Shown here: piece after piece, positions 51,500-60,125 of the stretch | Numbering within the stretch: the first letter of the stretch is position 1 | Layout of the letters: each line of letters begins with the position of its first letter | Assembly (NCBI GenBank): GCA_963931085.1 | Contig: OZ006973.1 | Coordinates: forward strand, 1,054,001-1,118,000 | Direction: 5' to 3' | Origin: UMGS1994 sp944386155 | Lineage (GTDB): Bacteria; Bacillota; Clostridia; TANB77; CAG-508 | Length of the DNA stretch: 64,000 nt | Made by a program: the position numbers and the translations under genes | The notes under the pieces: generated by a model | What the model was told of the DNA's origin: nothing | Databases searched by the model: none | Seen by the model: the letters and a program-made list of their open reading frames with translations, nothing else

Positions 51500-51528
51500 A
51501 TTTAATATTATTATTTAACAAAAGTCAA
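51500..51528 (-). promoter_or_regulatory. Promoter of cassette 5
   Basis: On the minus strand TTGACT (51523-51528) and TTAAAT (51500-51505) are 17 bases apart. The leader to the ATG is about 65 bases. Confidence 0.75.
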
Positions 51529-51557
51529 ATACTATTTCTTTCAAAATAAAACAAAAA

Positions 51558-51579
51558 ATAGCAGTTTTCTTACTGCTAT
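51558..51579 (-). terminator. Terminator of the ABC-2 operon
   Basis: ATAGCAGT (51558-51565) pairs with ACTGCTAT (51572-51579), followed on the minus strand by TTTTTTG. Confidence 0.88.
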
Positions 51580-51604
51580 CTTAAAATTTATTCATCTTCT
51601 TTTA

Positions 51605-52396
51605 TTATAAAAACTCTTTATCATGATATCTTTTATATGTTCCAAGTATTGTAAGCAAAATTATTACAGCTCCTGCAATTAAATATTTAGTATCTACTGT
51701 ATTATTTAAAATAACATATCTAGATGAAACAAATTCAAATAAAGATATATTTTTAATAAATTCTACTTTCTCTCCCATACCGCCTATAATCTGCATCAAA
51801 TATGAAATAAATACAATTGCAATTCCAAGCGACATAGAGCTTCTAGTTTTCTTAAAAAATGTAGATAAAAATAATGTAATAAAAAATAACATAAAATATA
51901 AAAGCATAGGCAATAAACTTATTATTAAAAATTCTTTTAACTCAAAATCTTCAATATTTCTTAAGCAAATAAAATTAACTATAGTGACTAAACCAGATAA
52001 AATTAAGATATTTATCATTCCACATAATATTTTTGAAGTAACAATACTTTCTCTACTAATAGGTTTTGAAATTAAAAATTCAATTGTCTTATCATTTTCT
52101 TCCTTAACTAAAATTGTAGCTCCAACAATAGCAGCATATAATCCTCCTATCAAGGTAAGAAATGTATATCCTTCTGTTTTAAACCAACCATATGCTGTTT
52201 CAATTCCTACAATATCCATATTAAAAGTTGCAAGTATGTCATCTGGCATAGTATCCATCATTTTAGTTATCATATATTTTGTCTCTTCATTTATTAAACT
52301 TGGGTATATTGCAAATATTAAAGCAAACATTAAAACTAAAATTCCAGTCCATATAATTAGACTTTTTAAATTAATCTTTAACTCTCTTTTTAACAT
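51605..52396 (-). CDS. ABC-2 type transporter permease
   Basis: This 263-residue protein has six helices, opening with L-K-S-L-I-I-W-T-G-I-L-V-L-M-F-A-L-I-F and containing the ABC-2 hallmark V-K-E-E-N-D-K-T-I-E-F-L-I-S-K-P-I-S-R between helices 2 and 3. It would form an exporter with the ATPase gene immediately upstream. The substrate, perhaps a peptide or drug, is unknown. Confidence 0.9.
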   Translation of the reverse strand: MLKRELKINLKSLIIWTGILVLMFALIFAIYPSLINEETKYMITKMMDTMPDDILATFNMDIVGIETAYGWFKTEGYTFLTLIGGLYAAIVGATILVKEENDKTIEFLISKPISRESIVTSKILCGMINILILSGLVTIVNFICLRNIEDFELKEFLIISLLPMLLYFMLFFITLFLSTFFKKTRSSMSLGIAIVFISYLMQIIGGMGEKVEFIKNISLFEFVSSRYVILNNTVDTKYLIAGAVIILLTILGTYKRYHDKEFL

Positions 52397-52416
52397 TTTT
52401 CTTCTCTCCTATTTTA

Positions 52417-53289
52417 TTATTTATAATAATGAATAAATATTTCTTCTATATCTAATTCTTCTATTAATAATTTTTTTATATTATATTTACTTAATATTTT
52501 CATAAGATTATTAATATCATCTTTGTATATAAATTCTAATGTTTCATTTTTTATACTATCTTCTGATAATTTTAATTCTTTTACAATATCTTTATTATAA
52601 TCAGAAGTAATTTTAATTCTAACTACATCAGAATCTTCAATATTATTCATATCATCTATATTAATAATTTTTCCTTCTTTAATAATTGCAACTTTATCAC
52701 ATATTCTTTTTATTTCACTCAATATATGTGATGAGAAAAATATTGTTGTTCCTTTTTTCTTTTCTTCTAAAAGAATCTCATAAAAAGCTTCTTGCATTAA
52801 TGGATCTAAACCGCTACTTGCTTCATCCATTATTACTATTTCAGGTTCATGCATAAGAGCTAAAACAATTCCTAATTTTTTTAAATTTCCAAGTGACAAT
52901 TCTTCAATTTTCTTATTTGTATCTATATCTAATTTATTCACAAGTTCTGATACTCTTTTACTACAGTCTTTTTTATAAAAAGACTCAGAATATTTAATCA
53001 TTTCTTTTACTTTTAATCCGTCATATAAATTAACTTCAGATGGAAGATATCCAATTTTCTTTTTTAATTCATTATTCTTTTTCAAAAATAATTTTCCGTC
53101 TATAAAAACTTCACCTGAATTTTTATTAATTAAATTCATTATGCACTTTATAGTAGTACTTTTCCCAGCTCCATTTGGTCCAATAAAACCATATATAGTA
53201 CCTTTTTCTATTTCTAGATTAACGTCAGAAACTCCTCTAGATTTTCCGTAGTTTTTTGTAAGATTCTTAACTTCTAAAATATTATTCAT
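52417..53289 (-). CDS. ABC transporter ATP-binding protein
   Basis: Walker A is G-P-N-G-A-G-K-S-T-T-I-K, the signature is L-S-L-G-N-L-K-K-L, and Walker B is I-V-I-M-D-E-A-S-S-G-L-D-P. This is the CcmA-like drug/peptide exporter branch. The last 80 residues form an extra C-terminal domain. It starts eight bases before the stop of the P-loop kinase gene. The pair with the ABC-2 permease forms a simple export system. Confidence 0.92.
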   Translation of the reverse strand: MNNILEVKNLTKNYGKSRGVSDVNLEIEKGTIYGFIGPNGAGKSTTIKCIMNLINKNSGEVFIDGKLFLKKNNELKKKIGYLPSEVNLYDGLKVKEMIKYSESFYKKDCSKRVSELVNKLDIDTNKKIEELSLGNLKKLGIVLALMHEPEIVIMDEASSGLDPLMQEAFYEILLEEKKKGTTIFFSSHILSEIKRICDKVAIIKEGKIINIDDMNNIEDSDVVRIKITSDYNKDIVKELKLSEDSIKNETLEFIYKDDINNLMKILSKYNIKKLLIEELDIEEIFIHYYK

Positions 53290-53807
53290 ATTTCTCTCCT
53301 ATATAAAATTTATTATCATTATCAATAATATCTATAATTTCATCTATATTCAAGTTATCAGTTTCGATAATATACTTTCTCTCAATTTCTTTATTTCTAA
53401 AATTTTGTAGCAACTCTATTGCTCTTTTTCCCATTCTACAATCTTCTTGTCTTTCTAAATCTCTTTTTATAATCGTATTTTCATTAGCCATTAATACTAT
53501 AAACTTTATTTTATATTCACAAAATCTCTCTTGTAAAATTACTAAATCTTTTTCACCTACAATATAATTAAATATTACATCATATCCATTTCCTAAATAT
53601 ATGTTTATTGTTTCTAAAACAACTTTCCAAAATACATCTAAATGGTTTCCTTCCTTCCAAGGACTAATATAACTTCCTATAACATGATGGTATATTTCAT
53701 CACCTTCTAAAAGTACAGATTTTTTCTTTTTCTCAGCTAATCTTCTAGATACTGTACTTTTCCCGTACTCCAGCAGGACCTGTAATCACATATAACATAT
53801 TTTCCAT
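53282..53807 (-). CDS. P-loop kinase-like protein, interrupted by a CGG +1 frameshift in Walker A
   Basis: The ATG at 53807 begins a short frame ending at a TAG after about 18 codons. Skipping the C of the CGG at 53763-53765 gives T-G-P-A-G-V-G-K-S-T-V-S-R-R-L-A, a perfect Walker A loop. The frame then runs through L-L-E-G-D-E-I-Y-H-H and I-F-N-Y-I-V-G-E-K to the stop at 53282. Length is 3n+1, about 175 residues. The fold resembles small kinases of the gluconate/shikimate-kinase or zeta-toxin kind. Substrate unknown. The downstream ABC ATPase start overlaps its end. Confidence 0.85.
53763..53765 (-). other. CGG frameshift site 6 (P-loop kinase)
   Basis: The codons read GCT GGA GTA CGG GAA AAG. 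Skipping C gives GTA GGG AAA AGT ACA, completing the invariant G-K-S/T of Walker A. Confidence 0.92.
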
Positions 53808-53818
53808 AAAAACCTCTT

Positions 53819-54319
53819 CTATTTTTTTATTAAATTATAACCTTTTCTTAATAAATAATTTTCTAATGTATCATTACCATCTAAAACAATCTTTTCTACA
53901 TTAAGATTATTAAAAAACTTCATTTTCTCATCATATTCTTTTATCTTTTTCTCAATATATTCATTACTATTTCCTCTATCTTTATACCTTTGCTTATATA
54001 TATCAAGTGATGAATAACTAGGGTAGCATAATATAAAATCTATATTATTTTTTATATATTCATTTATAATATCTAATCTATCCCATACTAATACATAGTC
54101 ATATTTTTCTTTAGCTTCATTTATAGCCTTTATGTAATTTTTAGGCCAATTTTTATTTTTCTTTCTACACATTCCTTTTCTCTGTTCAAGTGATAAATAA
54201 GATATATCTGTATCATCATACGCATATTCTGCTGAATCTAAATCTATAACGTTTTTATATTTTTTACCTAAAGTTGTTTTTCCAATACCAGAAAAACCTG
54301 CAATTATTAAATAAGCCAT
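53819..54319 (-). CDS. P-loop NTPase/kinase-like protein
   Basis: Walker A G-F-S-G-I-G-K-T-T lies at the N terminus, followed by V-I-D-L-D-S-A-E-Y and Y-V-L-V-W-D-R. The 166-residue protein resembles small phage and host nucleotide-kinase-like proteins that combine a P-loop with an acidic substrate loop. Function is unknown. It precedes the frameshifted kinase by 11 bases. Confidence 0.75.
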   Translation of the reverse strand: MAYLIIAGFSGIGKTTLGKKYKNVIDLDSAEYAYDDTDISYLSLEQRKGMCRKKNKNWPKNYIKAINEAKEKYDYVLVWDRLDIINEYIKNNIDFILCYPSYSSLDIYKQRYKDRGNSNEYIEKKIKEYDEKMKFFNNLNVEKIVLDGNDTLENYLLRKGYNLIKK

Positions 54320-54382
54320 TTTTTCTCCTTATTTTAATATACTTACAATATTGTTTTTATAGATTTAATATAACATAAATAA

Positions 54383-55186
54383 TTAATCATTCTCAAGCAC
54401 CATACCTGTAATAATTGCATTTTCTATATAAAAAACTCTTTTTTCTAACTTTATATTTATAATATATCCAGAAGGTTGCATAATACTTAATTCATTAATA
54501 TTGCTTTCAAAACTTTTGCAAATTGCAGTTGCTAAACTACCACTACCACAAGCTGTTTCATAATATACAGTATCTATCTCTTTTACCCATACAACTGGAT
54601 TAATCTTTAATAAATTATCCTTTCTTTCTAAAAGAATTATTCCAATAGCATCTTCTTTTGAATCTAGGCTTTTCATTATTTCTTTTAATTCTATTTTAGC
54701 TTCTTTTTCATTTTCTTTTAATTTTAATATAAACTCATTTAGATTTCCTTCTTCTACAACTACTTGAAGTATTCCATCTAATTTTACTAAATTAAATATA
54801 CCTCTTTTTTCTATCAAATCATCTTTGCTTTTTTCAATTTTTAATTTTGCATATACACTTTTATCTTTATTTATTCCACCTTCTATTTTTCCATTATATC
54901 CTGAAACACATAAATCTATCTTACCTTCTTTTTTCTCTAAAAATTCATAAATGGCACATCTTGTTGCATTCATACAAAACTCTCCTCCTGCCATTTCTAA
55001 CTTTCTTTTACTTCTATCTATAAAACCAACTTGTTCTACATCTTTATTATCTTCTAATATTATATTATTTACCTTTACCCTTTCTTCTTTGGAAAAATCT
55101 AATCCTTCTACTAAGGCTGTTTTATTGCCCCCTGGATTTAATATTTTATATTTAAATTTTATATCTTCTATACATTTTTCTATCAT
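54383..55186 (-). CDS. DapF-like (diaminopimelate epimerase fold) epimerase/racemase
   Basis: The two catalytic cysteine regions of the fold are present: A-G-G-E-F-C-M-N-A-T-R (Cys about residue 72) and T-A-C-G-S-G-S-L-A (Cys about residue 219). The mostly beta pattern fits a pseudo-two-fold epimerase. The first motif (F-C-M-N rather than G-N-G-x-R) resembles the histidine racemase CntK group more than canonical DapF, but substrate choice is not settled. It lies downstream of hisS. Confidence 0.78.
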   Translation of the reverse strand: MIEKCIEDIKFKYKILNPGGNKTALVEGLDFSKEERVKVNNIILEDNKDVEQVGFIDRSKRKLEMAGGEFCMNATRCAIYEFLEKKEGKIDLCVSGYNGKIEGGINKDKSVYAKLKIEKSKDDLIEKRGIFNLVKLDGILQVVVEEGNLNEFILKLKENEKEAKIELKEIMKSLDSKEDAIGIILLERKDNLLKINPVVWVKEIDTVYYETACGSGSLATAICKSFESNINELSIMQPSGYIINIKLEKRVFYIENAIITGMVLEND

Positions 55187-55260
55187 AACATTACTCCTAT
55201 TTTATCTTTTTTTATTTTAATTTTCCTTATTTTTTCTAATTTTTATTATTTTTTAATAAT

Positions 55261-56547
55261 CTAAACTATTCTTTTTATAATTTCTTCTATAGATATAATT
55301 TCCTGACTATTATTTAACATATCTTTAAATACAACTTTATTCTCTTTTAATTCATCATCACCAATTATAATAACAAAAGGTATATTTTCTTGATTTGCAT
55401 AATCTAATGATTTTTTTATTTTTTTACTATTCATCTCTACATCTACACTAATATTGTTATCTCTTAAGATTTTAGCAATTTTTAAGCTCTCTATATTATT
55501 TTTCATTGGAATAATATACACTTTAGTATTTGATATATTCAATGCCTCTCTATTTTTTAATATTTCAAATAGAACTTCTAATCCAAAACTAATTCCAACT
55601 GCAGGATATACTTTCCCGTCACCTATAAAATCTCCTATCATTTTGTCATATCTACCGCCTCCTCCAATGCTTGATTTAATAGATCCATCTTTTACATAAG
55701 CTTCAAATATCGTTCCTGTATAATATTCTTGACCTCTTGCTAAACTACTAGAAAAGATAGTTTCATCTTTAAGTCCTATTCCTTCTAAATATTTATTTAA
55801 TTCTGATATTTCATTTATTCCTTCTAAAAGTTCTATATTATTAGTATTTTTAAATAGTTTTTCTATTGTTTTAAAATCTAAGCTTAATAATTTAATTAAT
55901 TTTTCTATTTGATTTTCATCTATACCAACTTTTAAAAATTCTTCTTTTATTTCTTCTTTAGATAATTTCTCAAATTTATCTATTACAGTAATCACTTGGC
56001 TTATCTTGTTTTCTTCTATATCACATTCTTTAACAAATCCACTCATTATTTTTCTGTTATTATATTTGATATATACATCTACACCTAACTTTTTACATCC
56101 TTTAATAAAAAGCTCTATGAGCTCAGCTTCTACAAGTTGGCCTTCTATTCCAACACTATCTACATCACATTGGATAAATTCTCTAACTCTTCCCAGCTTT
56201 ACAGGACCATCTCTAAAAACTTTTCCTATTTCGTATCTTTTATATGGCATTTTAATATTTGGATTAGATGCTATATATTTTGCAAATGGGACTGTTAAAT
56301 CATATCTTAATGCTAAATTTCTATCTCCTTGATCTTTTACTTTGTATATTTCATTTAATATGTCATTATCCTCATCATATTTTAATGCTAACAATTCATA
56401 ATAACATAAGATTGATGTTTCTAATGGTTTATATCCATACTCTTCAAAGACTTTCTTTAAAGTATCTGTAATATAATTTCTTATGCTTTGCTCCTTACTT
56501 CCATAATCACAAGTTCCTTTAACATTTTGTATTTCTAATTTTTTCAT
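55261..56547 (-). CDS. hisS: Histidyl-tRNA synthetase
   Basis: A class II core is complete: motif 2 F-R-D-G-P-V-K-L-G-R-V-R-E-F, the histidine A/B motifs including L-A-R-G-Q-E-Y-Y-T-G and G-G-G-R-Y-D, and the C-terminal anticodon-binding domain from about residue 330. It charges tRNA-His. The ATG at 56547 follows AAGGTGG. The leader (56548-56945) carries a histidine attenuator. No in-frame CGG occurs. Confidence 0.96.
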   Translation of the reverse strand: MKKLEIQNVKGTCDYGSKEQSIRNYITDTLKKVFEEYGYKPLETSILCYYELLALKYDEDNDILNEIYKVKDQGDRNLALRYDLTVPFAKYIASNPNIKMPYKRYEIGKVFRDGPVKLGRVREFIQCDVDSVGIEGQLVEAELIELFIKGCKKLGVDVYIKYNNRKIMSGFVKECDIEENKISQVITVIDKFEKLSKEEIKEEFLKVGIDENQIEKLIKLLSLDFKTIEKLFKNTNNIELLEGINEISELNKYLEGIGLKDETIFSSSLARGQEYYTGTIFEAYVKDGSIKSSIGGGGRYDKMIGDFIGDGKVYPAVGISFGLEVLFEILKNREALNISNTKVYIIPMKNNIESLKIAKILRDNNISVDVEMNSKKIKKSLDYANQENIPFVIIIGDDELKENKVVFKDMLNNSQEIISIEEIIKRIV

Positions 56548-56704
56548 AATAAATTCCACCTTTCATATTTTTTAATTTAGTTATAAATTTTTATTTTATT
56601 GATATTTTTAATTTTATTGTTATTTTTTGTTTTCTACATTTACATTTACTTTTAGTTTTTCATTTTTCTTTTATGAAGTTTAAAATATTTTTATAAAACA
56701 AAAA

Positions 56705-56769
56705 AAGATATATAAAAAAATACTACTTATAAGATTTTCCCTACAAATAGTATTTTTAAATATATCTTT
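56705..56769 (-). terminator. Attenuator terminator of hisS
   Basis: On the minus strand AAGATATATTTAAAAATACTA pairs (with minor mismatch) with TAGTATTTTTTTATATATCTT, followed by seven T residues. The loop holds TTTGTAGG, the partner of the upstream anti-terminator segment. Confidence 0.8.
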
Positions 56770-56825
56770 CTTAAAAATATTTTTAAACTACTTTGTAGGT
56801 ACAGCATTTTAAGACCTGTACCTAC
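56740..56825 (-). promoter_or_regulatory. Alternating pause/antiterminator hairpins of the hisS attenuator
   Basis: Segment 1-2: GTAGGTACAG and CTGTACCTAC (56795-56825) form a ten-bp hairpin. Segment 2-3: CCTACAAA (56792-56799) can instead pair with TTTGTAGG (56740-56747), eight perfect pairs, which would open the terminator. The two structures share CCTAC and so exclude each other. Confidence 0.78.
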
Positions 56826-56845
56826 ATGAAACTTAAATCATATAG

Positions 56846-56899
56846 TTACAAGCCTCTTCTATGATGATGTAGTTCGTTTAAAAATATTCTAAACTTCAT
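56846..56899 (-). CDS. Histidine leader peptide of hisS
   Basis: A 17-residue open frame reads MKFRIFLNELHHHRRGL, with three consecutive CAT codons at 56861-56869. AGAGG lies seven bases before the ATG. It ends 20 bases before the first hairpin, the geometry expected for ribosome-mediated attenuation: stalling at the His codons when charged tRNA-His is scarce would free the anti-terminator. This mechanism is known from enteric his operons and inferred here. Confidence 0.85.
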   Translation of the reverse strand: MKFRIFLNELHHHRRGL

Positions 56900-56944
56900 A
56901 ATTTTTCCTCTTTTTGTTTTTTATTTAATTTTTAATATGTACTA

Positions 56945-56973
56945 ATTTTAGCATAGCTTTTAAATTATGTCAA
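56945..56973 (-). promoter_or_regulatory. Promoter of the hisS leader
   Basis: TTGACA (56968-56973) and TAAAAT (56945-56950) on the minus strand are 17 bases apart, with TGC before the -10. It abuts the stop codon of the upstream gene. Confidence 0.9.
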
Positions 56974-57525
56974 TTATAAATATGATACGATATCTTCAAA
57001 AGTGTCATATCCGCTATCTAGATTTATATGTCCTGCATTTGGAATAAGTACTTTTTCTGTGGCAATTTTATCTGCAAAATCTTTTTCTGCTTCATATTTT
57101 ACATATGGATCATTATCAGAATAAAAACATATAATTTCCTTTGCATATGATTTAACATCTTCTAAATTATCTAAATACATACTTTTATTTACAGCATCAT
57201 ATTCATCATCTATTCCCAAATAATTATTAAATCCGCATACAAAAATTAATTTCTTTACTTTTATTTTATTTTTAGTTAAAAATTTTGATATAAATACTGG
57301 TGCTATACTATGAGCAATTATAGTTGTATTTTCTGTAATTAATTCCATATCAACATAATATTTTAAAAGCTTTTCCCAATTTTCATAATTTTGTTTTCCA
57401 ACTCCAATCGGGAAATCTGGAACATAACATTCTTTTTTATCACTTGTTATAAAATCGTAAAGCCATGGTATCCAATTACTATATGGACTAGAAAAAGATC
57501 CATGTATTATAAAATAATTTTCCAT
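56974..57525 (-). CDS. RBBP9/YdeN-type alpha/beta hydrolase
   Basis: The protein begins Y-F-I-I-H-G-S-F-S-S-P-Y-S-N-W, the oxyanion strand. A-H-S-I-A carries the nucleophile serine (about residue 73), S-D-N-D-P the acid and N-A-G-H-I the histidine. At 183 residues with this spacing it fits the RBBP9/YdeN serine hydrolase family. The physiological substrate is not known. Confidence 0.88.
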   Translation of the reverse strand: MENYFIIHGSFSSPYSNWIPWLYDFITSDKKECYVPDFPIGVGKQNYENWEKLLKYYVDMELITENTTIIAHSIAPVFISKFLTKNKIKVKKLIFVCGFNNYLGIDDEYDAVNKSMYLDNLEDVKSYAKEIICFYSDNDPYVKYEAEKDFADKIATEKVLIPNAGHINLDSGYDTFEDIVSYL

Positions 57526-57558
57526 AAATATTCCTCCTAAGACTTTTTATATTTTAAA

Positions 57559-58185
57559 TTAAATATATTTATTTTTTATCTCATCAAAAATTTCTTCATG
57601 ACCTCTTTCATTTGGATGAATTCCATCAATATTAAAGTCTTCATCTTCTAAAAGATTATATGCACTTAAATATTCAACATTATTTTCAAGGCATACTTTT
57701 TTAATTATTTCATCATACATTTTTATATTTTTATTCAAATAAGATTGGTTATCATCCCATGATACAGGATTAGTATAATCTTCATCTACTCTTGTTAATC
57801 CTAAAAATAAAATATTATCTGTATAATTTCTACATCTATTAATTAATTCATTAATATTATTTGAAAATTCATTTTCTTGTGTTTGAATACGTTTTTCTTT
57901 ATTTAAATATATTGCATCATTTATTCCGATTGATATAATAATTGTATCTGGATTTCTATATTTACATTCATTATCAATTCTTTTTAGTAATCCACTTGTA
58001 GTATCTGCTGGAATTCCAAGATTATAAACTATACATTCATCACCATATACTCTCATAAGGAACTTTAATATTCTATTACACCATCCTAAGTGTTCTTTGT
58101 CAAAAGCTCCCCATACTATACTATCTCCAAATACACATACATTTCCTTTTACTTTAAATTTGTTACTATTATTTTTCCCTTCCAC
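57559..58185 (-). CDS. SGNH/GDSL hydrolase
   Basis: Blocks of the SGNH fold are in order: V-F-G-D-S-I-V-W-G (Ser nucleophile, block I), I-P-A-D-T-T-S-G (block II), S-I-G-I-N-D (block III) and D-G-I-H-P-N-E-R-G-H (Asp and His, block V). It would act on an ester in the cytosol. The start is a GTG at 58185, seven bases after GAAAGG, as no ATG fits. The protein has 208 residues. Confidence 0.9.
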   Translation of the reverse strand: MEGKNNSNKFKVKGNVCVFGDSIVWGAFDKEHLGWCNRILKFLMRVYGDECIVYNLGIPADTTSGLLKRIDNECKYRNPDTIIISIGINDAIYLNKEKRIQTQENEFSNNINELINRCRNYTDNILFLGLTRVDEDYTNPVSWDDNQSYLNKNIKMYDEIIKKVCLENNVEYLSAYNLLEDEDFNIDGIHPNERGHEEIFDEIKNKYI

Positions 58186-58199
58186 CTTTTTTCCTTTCT

Positions 58200-58842
58200 T
58201 TAAAAATTATTTAAAATATACTTATCATATCCTAATGATATAAGTTTATTATAAGCCTCTATAACTTCATCTGGAATAGCCATTTCTATTTGCCATCCTT
58301 TTTTAGGATAAAGTATCATTCTTTGTATATCTCCTACTAAAACATGAATCCATTCTTCATTTTCTGCTCTTTTTACATAATCTTCAAAACTAATATTTTC
58401 TGAGACGAATATTCCTTCATACTCAGGCATTATTTTTTTAAAAGCTGCATATACTCTTTTTTTATCATATGGTCTACATACTACTAAACACGTCTTAATA
58501 TTAAGCTTTTTTTCTTCAATTAATTTTTTCGTAAATCTAAAATTATCTCCTGTGTTTGTAGATTTATTTTCAATATAAATATGTTCTTTTGGAACATTAT
58601 TCTTTATCGCTATTTTAGCAAACTTATCCGCTTCTGGCTCATTCCAAATCTTACTCGTAATTTTCCCGGAAGCCTCCAGAAAAAATTATCTTATCTGCAT
58701 ATCCTTCAAAATATAAAGAACATGCATAATCTACAATGTCTATTCTAGATGTTCCAAGAACAATCATACAATCTGCTTTTTTTGGAACATCATCTATTTT
58801 CATATAATTCCATAAAACTTTAATTAATTTTAACTTGTCCAT
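58200..58842 (-). CDS. YdcF/ElyC-like (DUF218) protein, interrupted by a CGG +1 frameshift
   Basis: The first frame gives A-D-C-M-I-V-L-G-T-S-R and A-D-K-I-I-F-S-G-G-F, the first two motifs of the YdcF/SanA/ElyC (DUF218) family. It then meets a TAA five codons after the CGG at 58666. In the +1 frame the chain continues G-K-I-T-S-K-I-W-N-E-P-E-A-D-K-F-A, I-E-N-K-S-T-N-T-G-D-N-F and C-L-V-V-C-R-P-Y, the remaining family motifs. Length is 3n+1, about 214 residues. A cell-envelope or sugar-nucleotide role is possible, unproven. Confidence 0.85.
58666..58668 (-). other. CGG frameshift site 7 (YdcF-like)
   Basis: The codons read GGA GGC TTC CGG GAA AAT. Skipping C gives TTC GGG AAA ATT ACG, which opens the rest of the family sequence. 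Confidence 0.88.
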
Positions 58843-58890
58843 AAAATATCACCTATTTTATTATTTGCTTTTATCTGTTTTTAATATACT

Positions 58891-59610
58891 TTAAACTTCT
58901 TTTTTTATTTCATCTAATAATTCAGTAAAATTATTAAATCTTAATTTAGAAAACTTATTAATTTTATCTCTATTTTCATCAGAATACTTATCATACATAA
59001 CTAAAGTATCAATTTCTGCATTCTTAGCAGCTTCTACGCCTACTAATGAATCTTCAAGTACTATACACTCTTCTTTTTTAACATTTAATGTATCCATAGT
59101 TTTATAAAGTACCTCTGAATCAGGTTTTATATTTTTCACTGAAGATTTATCATATATCAAAGTAAAATAATCATCAAAATTTGCTTTATTTATAATATTT
59201 TTATTATACTTTCTATACTTTTCAATAGTATTTTCATTTGTAGTACTTGCTATAGTCAAAATAAAGCCTTTTTCTTTTAAATATTTTAAAACATTTTCAG
59301 CATCTTTTTTATAATCAATAACATTTTCTAAATAATAATCTGCTATCTCATATCTTAATTTTTTTATTTCTTCTTTAGATTTATCTGACTTATACTTATT
59401 CTTTAAAAATCCGCAATACTCTAAATATGCATCAGGAGTATTTCTATACTCTTTTAGTTTTTCATCTCTTATTTTACCAATATTACAATTATCAAACTTA
59501 ATAGAACCTACTGTATTTATTAACTTAATATCTATATCATTCCATACTCCAATAGAATCTATAAGTGTTCCATCTAAATCAAATATTATAACTTTTTTAT
59601 TTTCTAACAT
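58891..59610 (-). CDS. HAD-superfamily hydrolase, beta-phosphoglucomutase-like
   Basis: Motif I is I-F-D-L-D-G-T-L-I-D-S, motif II is I-A-S-T-T, motif III the lysine of I-K-P-D, and motif IV E-D-S-L-V-G-V-E-A-A. An alpha-helical cap separates I and II. The protein has 239 residues and acts as a phosphatase or phosphomutase. The substrate is unknown. Confidence 0.9.
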   Translation of the reverse strand: MLENKKVIIFDLDGTLIDSIGVWNDIDIKLINTVGSIKFDNCNIGKIRDEKLKEYRNTPDAYLEYCGFLKNKYKSDKSKEEIKKLRYEIADYYLENVIDYKKDAENVLKYLKEKGFILTIASTTNENTIEKYRKYNKNIINKANFDDYFTLIYDKSSVKNIKPDSEVLYKTMDTLNVKKEECIVLEDSLVGVEAAKNAEIDTLVMYDKYSDENRDKINKFSKLRFNNFTELLDEIKKEV

Positions 59611-59658
59611 AATTTAGTCCTCTTATTTTTTCTTAATTTAATTTTGTTTATATATTTT

Positions 59659-60105
59659 TTAATCAATACCATACATATTACTATCTAGAATATCTAATGG
59701 ATAAACTTTATTATTTTCAATTTCTTCAATAACTTTATAATTTACATGATAAGCTCTAATTTCTTTATTACTCATCTTTTTTAAGTCATCTAATTCGATC
59801 CATTTAGCTTCTAATATTTCCTTTTTATCTACTTTAATTTCTCCACCAATTACTTCTGCTTTAAATCTAAAAAGTACATGTGTCTCTGTTCCTGCATATA
59901 TTTGTGTAATTGGAAATAGCCCTGTAAGCTTTACCTTAAGCCCAGTCTCTTCATAAGTTTCTCTTATTGCACCATCTATTATATTTTCTCCATTTTCTAC
60001 ATGTCCAGATGGAAAATTCCACTGATTAAAGCAACTCTTTTTCCCTTCTCTACACATTAACACTTTATTATCTTTTACAATTATGCATCCTGCTAATAAT
60101 ACCAT
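59659..60105 (-). CDS. NUDIX hydrolase
   Basis: The Nudix box is G-H-V-E-N-G-E-N-I-I-D-G-A-I-R-E-T-Y-E-E-T-G (glycine to histidine at the second position), preceded by W-N-F-P-S-G. The 148-residue protein probably hydrolyses a nucleotide-linked pyrophosphate. The start has a GGAG site. Confidence 0.9.
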   Translation of the reverse strand: MVLLAGCIIVKDNKVLMCREGKKSCFNQWNFPSGHVENGENIIDGAIRETYEETGLKVKLTGLFPITQIYAGTETHVLFRFKAEVIGGEIKVDKKEILEAKWIELDDLKKMSNKEIRAYHVNYKVIEEIENNKVYPLDILDSNMYGID

Positions 60106-60125
60106 TTTAATCTCCTACTTATCTT

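Noticed and set aside
54383..56547. DapF-like protein as histidine racemase because it neighbours hisS
   Set aside because: The sequence leans to the CntK-like side, but adjacency to a tRNA synthetase is not evidence, and no staphylopine-type genes are nearby.
56548..56945. T-box riboswitch in front of hisS
   Set aside because: No AGGGTGGNACCGCG-like T-box sequence is present. The leader instead contains a His-rich peptide and alternative hairpins.
18081..58668. The seven CGG frame breaks as sequencing errors
   Set aside because: The same strings (for example CGGAAG or CGGAAA out of frame at 37969 and 47760) are intact elsewhere, the added base is C in all six +1 cases, and no homopolymer is involved except at the -1 site. 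Error cannot be fully excluded without reads.
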